DNA from: Dokdonella_A sp046347015 | GTDB taxonomy: Bacteria; Pseudomonadota; Gammaproteobacteria; Xanthomonadales; Rhodanobacteraceae | DNA: 64,000 nucleotides | Reading direction: 5' to 3' | Assembly: GCA_046347015.1 (NCBI GenBank) | Contig: JAXMHA010000005.1 | Location: 1 to 64,000, forward strand | Shown here: positions 16,434-24,100 of the stretch, in pieces | Position numbering within the stretch: position 1 is the stretch's first letter | How the letters are laid out: each line of letters begins with the position of its first letter | The notes under the pieces: model-generated | What the model saw: the letters and a program-made list of their open reading frames with translations, nothing else | Told to the model about the DNA's origin: nothing | The model's database searches: none | Position numbers and translations under genes: made by a program

Positions 16434-16933
16434 GAAACGAGCCTCGTCGCGATCGCCGTGAAGGCTTGTTCGACCCCCTCGCCGGAAAGCGCGCTGGTCT
16501 CGAACACCGGCAGCGTCTTGCGCAGTTCGACCAGTGTCTGCGGCAGCACCTCCCAGCCATCGACGCGGTCGAGTTTGTTGACAGCCAGCACCGCGACAGC
16601 CTCCGGCAGCAGCATGCGCGACTCCATCAGCAGTCCAAGCGCCGAGTCCAGGGTAGCCTCGCGCGTGCCGTCGGCGACCAGCAGCAGCGCGCTGGCGCCC
16701 CGCAGGTACGTGAGGCTCAGGCCATCGAGCGCGTCGCGACCGGCGATGTCCCAGACGACGAGCTTGACGGCGAGATCGCCATGGACCGGGACGACACGCG
16801 TGTCGACCTTGACGCCCACCGTCGTCAGGTACTTGTCCGAAAACGTGCTGTGGACGAAGCGCGCCACGAGACTGGTCTTGCCGACGCCGAAGGCGCCGAC
16901 CATGCAGATCTTGCGGGCGACCTCACCGCTCAT
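16430..16933 (-). CDS. Rab/Ras-like small GTPase
   Basis: A 167-residue single-domain GTPase very close in layout to eukaryotic Rab proteins. G1 is GAFGVGKT (13-20), G2 Thr in YLTTVGVKV (36-44), G3 WDIAG (61-65), G4 NKLD (119-122) and G5 ETSAL (145-149). The segment after G3 (LTYLRGASALLLVADGT) mirrors the Rab YYRGA region. The residue after DIAG is Arg66 where Ras and Rab have the catalytic Gln, so intrinsic hydrolysis may be weak or supplied in trans. There is no C-terminal Cys for lipidation. Its ends overlap both the OmpA-like gene upstream and the histidine kinase gene downstream by four bases. Confidence 0.93.
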   Translation of the reverse strand: MSGEVARKICMVGAFGVGKTSLVARFVHSTFSDKYLTTVGVKVDTRVVPVHGDLAVKLVVWDIAGRDALDGLSLTYLRGASALLLVADGTREATLDSALGLLMESRMLLPEAVAVLAVNKLDRVDGWEVLPQTLVELRKTLPVFETSALSGEGVEQAFTAIATRLVS

Positions 16934-18687
16934 TCGGTGCCGGATTGCAGCCGGATGCGCACGACCGCTTGGCGCTCGTCACCGGCCGTCGCGCCGGAAT
17001 CGGCCACTGCCCGCACGCCGCGGGACGCCAGCGCGTCCGCGAGCCATTGCGCACGACGGGCCTTGACCACGACGTTGGCTTCGGCACTCCCGACGGCATC
17101 ATGGCCGCCTTGCGTGAAGATCGTCACCCGTTCATGGGCAGTGGGCGCCAGCGCGATGATCCGCTGCAACTTCGCCGCCAGTCCATCGACGACCCCGTCC
17201 TGTCCCGGCAGCGCCGAATCGTCCCGCCGGAACCGGATGGTGGTGCCCTCGACCGCGCGGATGAGTCCTTCGAGTTCACGGCGCGCCACGGCCACCGGAT
17301 CGACGTCCGGCGCGACCGTGAAGCGTACCGAACGCACGCCGGCCACCCATGGCGCCCGTTCGCGCGCCGATTCGATCCACTTCTGGTCCGCCGAGCCGGT
17401 GGCCGACAGCACACCGCCGGTTACCGACAGCGAGACGCCATCCGGCGGTGCCAGCAGGCGCTGCGCTCGACGCACGATCATGCGATCGTCGGTGGACACG
17501 AACCCGGTGGTCACGACGCGAGGCGCGTGGTCCGCGAACCCCGACGCCGCGAGGTCCGGCTCGAGGGGGGGCGCATCCGGATCGAGCAGCCCTTCGACGG
17601 CGACGCCGTCGAAGCCGCGGCGTTCGAGGCCAGTGAGCACGAAACCCGGATGCGCGTCGAGCCGTTGGCGCAGGTCGGCGAGCTGCCGATGTCGCTGCCA
17701 CAGCCACGCGGCAAACACACCGAGCGCCACCAGCACGAACAGGAGGACGATGCGCGCGGGCCAGCGCGAGGTGCGCTCTGCTGGCGCATCGCCGGCGTGC
17801 GGTACCGCCTGCACCAGGGCCATCGGATCAAGCCACTCGCGCCAGATCGGAGCCGCCGCGTCGTCGGGCGGCAACCCCGTCTCGGCACGCTCGGCATCGC
17901 GGCGATGGATGTCCTCGAGCCGTTCCGCGAGCACCTCGCGCAACGCGGGTGGCGGAACGCCGCGCAGGAAGCAGGCCAGGTTGAACTTCGGTCCGACCAG
18001 CACCCACAGCACGTGTTCCCCGACCTGTGCCGATTCCAGCGTTCCGCCTTCGGCTCCACCCACTGAGTCGTGCACGAAGTCGCCGACCGCGGTCAGCATG
18101 CCGGCGATCGCGTCCGCATCGAGCGAGGGCAGGTTCGCGGCGGCGGCATGGAAGCACACTAATCCCGAATCCCGCGCGATGACGAAGACATGGTCGATGC
18201 CGTAGGCCAGCGTGTGGGCGAGCGCGACCTGGGCATACGGGACCCCACTCCGCCAGCTTTCGAGCCGCCAGCGCAAACCCCGCACCGTGAAGCTGCTCTC
18301 GACCGCCGTGTTGATTCCGGCGGCGAGGTTGCGCACCGCTTCGGCGACTGCCTTGCGGATGGCCGGCCCGATGACCGGGAACAGCAGGTCGACGATGGCC
18401 TGCCGGTTGGCGCGCACCGCGTGGCCGAATGCATGCGTGAACGGCGGTGCCAGCGCCTGCGCCAGGCGCGCCGTGCCGTGCAGGTCACGGGCCGCCTCGA
18501 GCGCGCCCGGCAAGCGTTCGGGGAGTTCGCCCGCGCGCCGCTCGAGTTCGGCAATCCGGTGGTCGTGCGCGTCGAGCTCGGCGATCTCGCCACCGAGCAG
18601 CAACCGGCGCAGCCGGTCATAGCGGCTGGCCGCCGGCACCTCGGCAAGAACTCGCCGGCGAGGTTGACCCGGTTCCGGTTCGCTCAC
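16930..18687 (-). CDS. membrane protein with cytoplasmic sensor-like domain and periplasmic OmpA-like domain
   Basis: A 585-residue protein. An N-terminal RYDRLRRLLLGGEI module (22-35) runs into a coiled coil (36-65). A cytoplasmic alpha/beta region (about 150-262; HVFVIARDSGLVCFH, DADAIAGMLTAVGDFV) resembles roadblock/longin-type sensor folds. One transmembrane helix (about 311-330) leads to a periplasmic part whose C terminus (about 480-580) looks like an OmpA/MotB-type peptidoglycan-binding domain. This topology could tie the cell wall to the downstream GTPase, whose ATG overlaps its stop. The roadblock/longin reading is an inference from pattern, not an alignment. Confidence 0.75.
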   Translation of the reverse strand: MSEPEPGQPRRRVLAEVPAASRYDRLRRLLLGGEIAELDAHDHRIAELERRAGELPERLPGALEAARDLHGTARLAQALAPPFTHAFGHAVRANRQAIVDLLFPVIGPAIRKAVAEAVRNLAAGINTAVESSFTVRGLRWRLESWRSGVPYAQVALAHTLAYGIDHVFVIARDSGLVCFHAAAANLPSLDADAIAGMLTAVGDFVHDSVGGAEGGTLESAQVGEHVLWVLVGPKFNLACFLRGVPPPALREVLAERLEDIHRRDAERAETGLPPDDAAAPIWREWLDPMALVQAVPHAGDAPAERTSRWPARIVLLFVLVALGVFAAWLWQRHRQLADLRQRLDAHPGFVLTGLERRGFDGVAVEGLLDPDAPPLEPDLAASGFADHAPRVVTTGFVSTDDRMIVRRAQRLLAPPDGVSLSVTGGVLSATGSADQKWIESARERAPWVAGVRSVRFTVAPDVDPVAVARRELEGLIRAVEGTTIRFRRDDSALPGQDGVVDGLAAKLQRIIALAPTAHERVTIFTQGGHDAVGSAEANVVVKARRAQWLADALASRGVRAVADSGATAGDERQAVVRIRLQSGTE

Positions 18688-18727
18688 CGACAGGGACTCC
18701 GGTCCACGTGCGAGGGGCCGGCCGGAC

Positions 18728-19279
18728 TCAGTCCTTGGCCGGCAGGTCGAATTCGCCTTTCAGGCGCAGCGCCAGCTCGGTCAGCATTTCCGCCAGATCC
18801 TGACGTCCGACCTTGTCCCCATGCAGACGCTCTCGCGTGCGTTCCAGATCCGAGTGGATCTCGCCGGCGCGCGCCTCGAATGCGGTCCGCAGTTCGGCAA
18901 GCGCCGCCCGTGCCCGTTCGGCCGCATCCGACTGCTCATGGCGCAGGGCTTCGATCGTCGTCCCGACTTCGTCGCGCGCGACGCGCGCCGCCTGCTGCAG
19001 GCGCGTTTCGGCGGCGTCGACCGCGCGATTGCGCTCCTGGGACTCCTGGTGCAGGGTTCGCCCCAGCCGGTCGAGTTGCTCGTCGAGCCGCTTGCCGAGT
19101 TCGGCGACGCGTTGTTCGGTGACTCCGGCCAGCCGCTTGAGCTCGGCCTCCAGGCGCTGGTTCAACGCCTCGAAGCGGCGTTCGTAATCGCGCATCTGCC
19201 CGCCGAACAGGATGTCGCGGATCTGTTCGACATTGCGGTCGGGACCGTTGTCGTCGGATTGAGGATTCGGGTCAGACAT
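18728..19279 (-). CDS. coiled-coil protein with N-terminal IRxxLFGGQ module
   Basis: A 183-residue, highly charged, almost entirely helical protein (many Glu, Arg, Leu, Ala heptads from about residue 30 to 165) with no membrane span or signal peptide. Its N terminus (NVEQIRDILFGGQMRDYERRF, 16-36) matches the start of the next gene's product (RYDRLRRLLLGGEIAELDAH). In both, the motif precedes a coiled coil, which suggests the two proteins bind each other or a common partner. It lies 40 bases upstream of the membrane OmpA-like gene and is probably part of the same transcript. Function unknown. Confidence 0.8.
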   Translation of the reverse strand: MSDPNPQSDDNGPDRNVEQIRDILFGGQMRDYERRFEALNQRLEAELKRLAGVTEQRVAELGKRLDEQLDRLGRTLHQESQERNRAVDAAETRLQQAARVARDEVGTTIEALRHEQSDAAERARAALAELRTAFEARAGEIHSDLERTRERLHGDKVGRQDLAEMLTELALRLKGEFDLPAKD

Positions 19280-19356
19280 GGCGAGGCTCCCCGTGCTTCG
19301 ATTGGCTCCATGTGCAGTATGCGCGGTTCCCTGGCCGGCGTGCCGGCGCCGCAGCG

Positions 19357-20100
19357 TCAGACGCGCTCGAGCCGGTAGCCATGCTGGTAGACGGCGGTCA
19401 GCCGCCAGCCATGATCACCATTGAGGCCGAGCTTCTTGCGCAAGCGGCTGACGTGCGTATCCACGGTACGGGTCGAAACGGCGGACGACAGGTTCCAGAC
19501 ATACTCCAGCAGGGCGGAGCGGCCGACGATGCGGCCCTGCCGGCGAAACAGGAACGCGGCGAGGTCGAACTCCCGCTGCGTCAGTTCGATTTCGGACCCG
19601 CCGATCGAAACCCGCCGGCGGTCGGTATCGATCGTGTATGGAGGGAACACCATCGTCTGCTGCGCGACGGCCCCCGACCGGCGCAACGCCGCGTCGACCC
19701 GTGCCAGCAGTTCGCGCCGCTTGGCCGGCTTCGTGACGTAGTCATCACCACCGCAGGCGAGGCCGCGGACGAGATCCTCCTCGCTGTCGCGGGCGGTCAG
19801 GAAAATCACCGGCAGCATGGCGGTCGGCGAAGCGCGGATCCACGCGATCACGTCGAGCCCACTCCCGTCCGGGAGCATCCAGTCCAGCAGCAACAGGTCG
19901 ATGGCTTCGACACCCAGCCGGCGGCGGAAATCGACCGCGCTGCGGAACCAGCGCACGTCGTAACCGGACTCCTCCAGCCAGTGGACGAAGATCGCGGCCT
20001 GGTCAGGGTCATCCTCGAGCAACCCGACCACACGTCCCGCGTGGATCGCGCTTGCCGCTGCGCCCGCGGCCGAGTCCGATCCGGGCTTCCGGTCCGGCAC
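19357..20100 (-). CDS. OmpR/PhoB-family response regulator
   Basis: A 247-residue two-component regulator: a receiver domain (about 22-140, phospho-Asp73 in LLLLDWMLPDG, Lys in TKPAKRRE) and a winged-helix DNA-binding domain (about 150-247; SEIELTQREFDLAAFLF, STRTVDTHVSRLRKKLGL). The GTG at 20100 is chosen because a GGAGG box lies eight bases before it and earlier in-frame codons fall inside the dodecin gene. No membrane histidine kinase is adjacent; the closest kinase is the hybrid at the end of the GTPase array. It may regulate this array. Confidence 0.92.
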   Translation of the reverse strand: MPDRKPGSDSAAGAAASAIHAGRVVGLLEDDPDQAAIFVHWLEESGYDVRWFRSAVDFRRRLGVEAIDLLLLDWMLPDGSGLDVIAWIRASPTAMLPVIFLTARDSEEDLVRGLACGGDDYVTKPAKRRELLARVDAALRRSGAVAQQTMVFPPYTIDTDRRRVSIGGSEIELTQREFDLAAFLFRRQGRIVGRSALLEYVWNLSSAVSTRTVDTHVSRLRKKLGLNGDHGWRLTAVYQHGYRLERV

Positions 20101-20117
20101 CGAGGCTGCCTCCGGAC

Positions 20118-20321
20118 TCAGTCGACGAGGAAGTTGATCCTCATGTTGACGCGCCACTCGGTCACCTTGCCATCCTCGGACGTCGCGACCTTGATGTCGT
20201 TGATCCAGGCCCCGCGGATGCCCTTGACGGTCTTCGAGGCTTTGGCAAGCCCCTTCTCCACCGCATCCTCGATGCCTTTGGACGATGAACTGCTGAGTTC
20301 GATGATCTTGGTGACGGACAT
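20118..20321 (-). CDS. dodecin family flavin-binding protein
   Basis: A 67-residue small protein that in its family assembles as a dodecameric shell storing riboflavin, FMN or lumichrome. It shows MSVTKIIELSSSSSKGIEDAV, the flavin-stacking Trp39 (GAWINDIKV) and the C-terminal strand WRVNMRINFLVD. Arg57 stands where many dodecins have Gln, which may alter ligand choice. AAGGAG lies about ten bases before the ATG, and a TATAGT box (20363-20358) is a -10 candidate. It lies 17 bases before the response regulator start. Confidence 0.93.
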   Translation of the reverse strand: MSVTKIIELSSSSSKGIEDAVEKGLAKASKTVKGIRGAWINDIKVATSEDGKVTEWRVNMRINFLVD

Positions 20322-20406
20322 GGCGAATCGCTCCTTCGGTCATTCCCTTCCATCGCCACTATAGCAAAGCACCGGTGGCCTTCCAGCACGCCGCGCCACC
20401 ACGCAG

Positions 20407-20904
20407 TCATGCGGCTCCCGGGCGGGTCCGATCCGGAACGAAGCGCAACCAGACGAGGAAAACCACCAGTGCGTCGAGCACGATCAACGCCTGCCATACA
20501 TAGAGGTGAAACCACTCGAACCAGTCGTGATCCCAGCGATTCAGGTAATACAGGCTTCCGATGCGGACCAGGTTGAGGACCTGGATCGCGACGATGCCAC
20601 CGGCGATTCCGGACAGGCGCTGTCGCCATGATGCTGGCCAAGCCAGCATCGCCGAAACGAGGAGGATCATCGCCTCGATGCCGGTGCAGCCGCGCACGAT
20701 CGCGATTCCCGCGCCCGTGACGCGGTCGGCGAGTATGTTGCCGTGCGCGGTGATGGTCGAATCGAACAAGCCGAGCAGCAACGCGGTGACCGAGGTGATT
20801 CCTGCCGTGAACGGGGCAATGAAATACCGCTCGACCGGTTCGAGGACGTCGATCGTGAACAGTGCGACCATCCACAGGATGAAGACGATCAGGAAGCGTG
20901 CCAC
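20407..20904 (-). CDS. small exosortase family protein (XrtH-like)
   Basis: A 165-residue inner-membrane protease/transpeptidase of the exosortase/archaeosortase superfamily, which removes C-terminal sorting anchors from exported proteins. It has four to five hydrophobic helices and the catalytic triad in order: Cys73 (RGCTGIEAM), Arg114 (LNLVRIGSLYY) and His133 (FHLYVWQ). The short length fits exosortase H, whose targets end in IPTLxxWG-CTERM, but the subtype is inferred. The GTG at 20904 is preferred because GGAGG lies eight bases upstream; a GTG at 20919 lacks one. A TAGACT (20934-20929) is a -10 candidate. No target protein is seen in the window. Confidence 0.88.
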   Translation of the reverse strand: MARFLIVFILWMVALFTIDVLEPVERYFIAPFTAGITSVTALLLGLFDSTITAHGNILADRVTGAGIAIVRGCTGIEAMILLVSAMLAWPASWRQRLSGIAGGIVAIQVLNLVRIGSLYYLNRWDHDWFEWFHLYVWQALIVLDALVVFLVWLRFVPDRTRPGAA

Positions 20905-21102
20905 GCGACGATCCTCCACGGAAACCCGAGTCTACCCGGCGCGCCGCATCCCGGCACGACGGAATCGCGCGATGCGTGGGTCCGGAACGCCGGGCCTCGG
21001 CATGCCGTCGCGCTCCAACTGGACATCGCCGGCGCCGCATGGGATTAATCACGCCAGGACGTTCACCTGCAACCGGCACCCGGCGCGCAACCCCGGCAGC
21101 AA

Positions 21103-21654
21103 ATGAATCCCGCCCCCAACCTCTTCTTCATCGGCCCGACGGGCGCCGGCAAGTCGACCGTAGGCGCCCGCGTGGCCCGCCGGCTGGGTCTTCCGTTCCA
21201 CGATCTCGATGACGCGATTCGGGCGCATACCGGCGCCGACCCCGCGCTGATCTTCGACCTCGAGGGCGAAGCCGGTTTCCGGCGCCGTGAGTCGGCGTTG
21301 CTGGCCGCCCTGGCCACGGGCGACGGACTCGCGCTCGCCACCGGGGCGGGCGCGGTGCTCGACCGGGCCAATCGCGATCTCCTCGGCCGGCGCGGCTTCG
21401 TGGTCTGGCTCGATGCCGACGTGGAAACACAACTCGCGCGCCTCGGGCGCGATCGCCAACGACCGCTGTTGTCGGGCGCCGATTTGCGGGCGCGCCTCAC
21501 CGGCATGGCCGCGACACGGACCCCGCTGTATGCCGCCCTCGCCGACCTGCACATCACGCCCCGCGCAACGCGCAGCACCGATGCCCTCGCCAGCGACATC
21601 GCCGAACTGGTCTGCCGGCATTGGCGCCGCACTCCGGCCGGGCCGCCGGAATGA
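21103..21654 (+). CDS. aroK: shikimate kinase
   Basis: Phosphorylates shikimate with ATP in aromatic amino acid and folate precursor synthesis. The 183-residue product shows Walker A GPTGAGKS at 11-18, the shikimate-binding DLDDAI near 34 and FRRRESALL near 62, the GAGAVL loop near 83 and the lid Arg region DRQRPLL. It overlaps aroB by four bases (ATGA), the usual aroK-aroB operon. It is divergent from the exosortase gene across 198 bases with no strong promoter match. Confidence 0.96.
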   Translation: MNPAPNLFFIGPTGAGKSTVGARVARRLGLPFHDLDDAIRAHTGADPALIFDLEGEAGFRRRESALLAALATGDGLALATGAGAVLDRANRDLLGRRGFVVWLDADVETQLARLGRDRQRPLLSGADLRARLTGMAATRTPLYAALADLHITPRATRSTDALASDIAELVCRHWRRTPAGPPE

Positions 21655-22736
21655 CCGGCGCCTCGATCGTCGAGGTACCGCTCGACACGGGCGCTTACGT
21701 GGTCCGGATCGGACGGGGCCTGCTTGCCGACGCGACGCTGTGGCCGCCGCTGGCGGGTGACGGCGCCGTGCTCGTCGTGACCGACGAACGCGTCGCGCCG
21801 CTGTATCTCGATCGACTGCGCAACGCACTCGGCGCGTCTGCGCAGGCAACCCTGATCCTGCCCGAAGGCGAACGACACAAGACGCTCGGCAGCGTCATCC
21901 GGGTGTTCGACGCACTGGCGACCCATCACGCCGGACGCGATGCGGTGGTGGTCGCGCTTGGCGGCGGGGTCATCGGCGATCTCGCCGGGTTCGCCGCCGC
22001 GTGCTGGATGCGGGGCATTGCCATCGTACAGGCGCCGACGACCCTGCTCGCGATGGTCGACGCCGCGATCGGCGGGAAAACCGGGGTCGACATGCCGGCC
22101 GGCAAGAACCTCGTGGGTGCCTTCCACCAGCCACGCATGGTCATTGCCGATCTCGCGACGCTCGACACACTGGACGGTCGCGACTACCGCTGCGGCCTCG
22201 CCGAAGTGGTCAAGTACGCCGCCATCGGGAACCGCCCCTTCTTCGAATGGCTCGATGCCCATGCCGGCGGGTTGCTCGCGCGCGATCCTGGCGCGCTGTG
22301 CATTGCGGTCAGCGAAAGCTGCCGGCACAAGGCCAGGGTCGTGGCGCAGGACGAACGCGAACATGGCGAGCGCGCACTGCTCAACTTCGGCCATACGCTC
22401 GGGCACGCCCTCGAAGCCGCCGGCGGTTACGTTCGCTGGCGGCACGGTGAAGCGGTTGCGATCGGCATGGTGATGGCCGCCCGCCTGTCCGAGCGGCTCG
22501 GACTCGCGTCGGGGGCCGATGCCGATCGCCTCGTCGCGTTGCTCGCGAAACTCGGGTTGCCGATCGAGTGGCCGGCGGATGTCGATGTCGAAGCCGTCCT
22601 CGCGTCGTTGCGGTTCGACAAGAAATCCCGCGCGGGGCGGCTGCAATTCGTCCTGTGGAACGGAATCGGCAGCGCACGGCTCCCGGAGGAGGTTCCGGTC
22701 GAAGCGGTGCTTGCGGCGATACGCGCGCCGCTCTGA
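21651..22736 (+). CDS. aroB: 3-dehydroquinate synthase
   Basis: NAD- and zinc-dependent cyclisation of DAHP to 3-dehydroquinate, second step of the shikimate pathway. The 361-residue product shows GGGVIGDLAGFAA, QAPTTLLAMVDAAIGGKTGVD, the metal-site region EVVKYAAIG and LNFGHTLGHALE, all diagnostic. The ATG at 21651 overlaps the aroK stop; an in-frame ATG ten codons upstream lies inside aroK and is less likely. It is followed by a small WGR gene and hemE on the same strand. Confidence 0.97.
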   Translation: MTGASIVEVPLDTGAYVVRIGRGLLADATLWPPLAGDGAVLVVTDERVAPLYLDRLRNALGASAQATLILPEGERHKTLGSVIRVFDALATHHAGRDAVVVALGGGVIGDLAGFAAACWMRGIAIVQAPTTLLAMVDAAIGGKTGVDMPAGKNLVGAFHQPRMVIADLATLDTLDGRDYRCGLAEVVKYAAIGNRPFFEWLDAHAGGLLARDPGALCIAVSESCRHKARVVAQDEREHGERALLNFGHTLGHALEAAGGYVRWRHGEAVAIGMVMAARLSERLGLASGADADRLVALLAKLGLPIEWPADVDVEAVLASLRFDKKSRAGRLQFVLWNGIGSARLPEEVPVEAVLAAIRAPL

Positions 22737-22770
22737 GCCGTGGCCGGCGGCCCGCGGATACAATGCGCCG

Positions 22771-23031
22771 ATGCGCGTGTTCATGCAGACGCCCCCCGCC
22801 GCCCGCGAATCGCCGCGTTACTACCAGTTGGTGCTGGAACAGGACCTGCTCGGCGGCTGGACGCTGGCGCGGGAATGGGGTCATCTCGGCGGTCGGGTCA
22901 GCGCCAGGCGCGAGGTCTTCCTCGAGCGCGACGCCGCGTTCGGCGCGTTCGAGCGTGCCCGTGATGCACAGGTCCGCCGCGGCTTTCGCGTCATGTTCAG
23001 CCAGGGCCTGGACAATCCCCGTGGCAGTTGA
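22771..23031 (+). CDS. stand-alone WGR domain protein
   Basis: An 86-residue protein that is essentially one WGR domain: RYYQLVLEQDLLGGWTLARE leads into WGHLGGR (the WGR-type core) and a helix with repeated Arg/Glu. WGR domains bind nucleic-acid ends in PARPs and occur alone in bacteria with unknown role. TACAAT at 22759-22764 ends six bases before the ATG, so the message is probably leaderless, in addition to any read-through from aroB. The gene overlaps the hemE start by 11 bases. Confidence 0.88.
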   Translation: MRVFMQTPPAARESPRYYQLVLEQDLLGGWTLAREWGHLGGRVSARREVFLERDAAFGAFERARDAQVRRGFRVMFSQGLDNPRGS

Positions 23032-24097
23032 TTCCAGCGGACGCGGATTGCGCGCAACGCGCTTCCTGCGCGCACTCCGGCGCGAACCGGTCGACGCGAC
23101 GCCGATCTGGATCATGCGCCAGGCTGGACGGTACTTGCCCGAATACCGTACCGTGCGCGAAAAGGCGGGCAGCTTCCTCGCGCTCGCGAAGACGCCCGAA
23201 CTCGCCTGCGAAGTGACGGTGCAACCGCTGCGCCGCTTCGACCTCGATGCCGCGATCGTGTTCTCGGACATCCTGACGGTTCCGGACGCGATGGGACTCG
23301 GGCTGCATTTCGTCGACGGCGAAGGTCCGCGGCTCGCCCGGCCGGTGCGCGGCCCGGACGACATCCTGCGCCTCGGCGTGCCGGACCCCGAGGACGACCT
23401 CCGCTACGTGCTCGACGCCGTGCGGCTCGCGCGCCACGAACTCGAAGGTCGCGCCCCGCTGATCGGATTCTCGGGCAGCCCGTGGACACTCGCCTGCTAC
23501 ATGATCGAAGGCCACGGTTCATCGACCTTCAGCCGCGCGAAAGCCCTCGCGCTGGACGCGCCGGAGGCGATGCACCGCCTGCTCGACGTCCTGACGCGCG
23601 CCGTCACGCACTATCTCGCCGCGCAGGCGGCCGCTGGCGCGCAGGCGCTGATGGTGTTCGACACCTGGGGAGGGTTGCTGGCGCCCCGGCAATTCAGGGA
23701 GCTGGCCCTGCCGTCCCTGGCAGGTGTCGTCGCCGGCCTTCGAAGTGGCCCCGGAGCTGGCGTGCCGGTCATCGCGTTCAGCAAGGGCGCCAACAGCCAC
23801 CTCGAAGCGCTCGCCGACACCGGCTGCGCCGCGCTCGGCCTCGACTGGACGGTTTCACTCGGCGAAGCGCGTATCCGCACCGGGGGACGCGTCGCGTTGC
23901 AGGGCAACCTCGATCCGACCGTCCTGCTGGCAGGTCACGATGCCATCCGACGCGAAGCGGCCGCGGTGCTCGACGACTTCGGTCCCCACCCCGGACACGT
24001 CTTCAACCTCGGGCATGGCATCACGCCGGACGTGGACCCCGAAGCGGTCTCGGCGCTCGTATCGGCCGTGCATGCACGGGCGCCGATTCCGGCTTGA
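23021..24097 (+). CDS. hemE: uroporphyrinogen decarboxylase
   Basis: Removes four carboxyl groups from uroporphyrinogen III to give coproporphyrinogen III in haem synthesis. The 358-residue product has the signature PIWIMRQAGRYLPEYR, the FDLDAAIVFSDIL segment, GFSGSPWTLACYMIEG, MVFDTWGG and the C-terminal FNLGHGI. The start is taken as GTG at 23021, the first usable codon before RATRFLRALRREPVD and inside the end of the WGR gene. Usual family length is about 350. Converges on the large histidine kinase with three bases between stops. Confidence 0.96.
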   Translation: MAVDSSGRGLRATRFLRALRREPVDATPIWIMRQAGRYLPEYRTVREKAGSFLALAKTPELACEVTVQPLRRFDLDAAIVFSDILTVPDAMGLGLHFVDGEGPRLARPVRGPDDILRLGVPDPEDDLRYVLDAVRLARHELEGRAPLIGFSGSPWTLACYMIEGHGSSTFSRAKALALDAPEAMHRLLDVLTRAVTHYLAAQAAAGAQALMVFDTWGGLLAPRQFRELALPSLAGVVAGLRSGPGAGVPVIAFSKGANSHLEALADTGCAALGLDWTVSLGEARIRTGGRVALQGNLDPTVLLAGHDAIRREAAAVLDDFGPHPGHVFNLGHGITPDVDPEAVSALVSAVHARAPIPA

Positions 24098-24100
24098 GCA

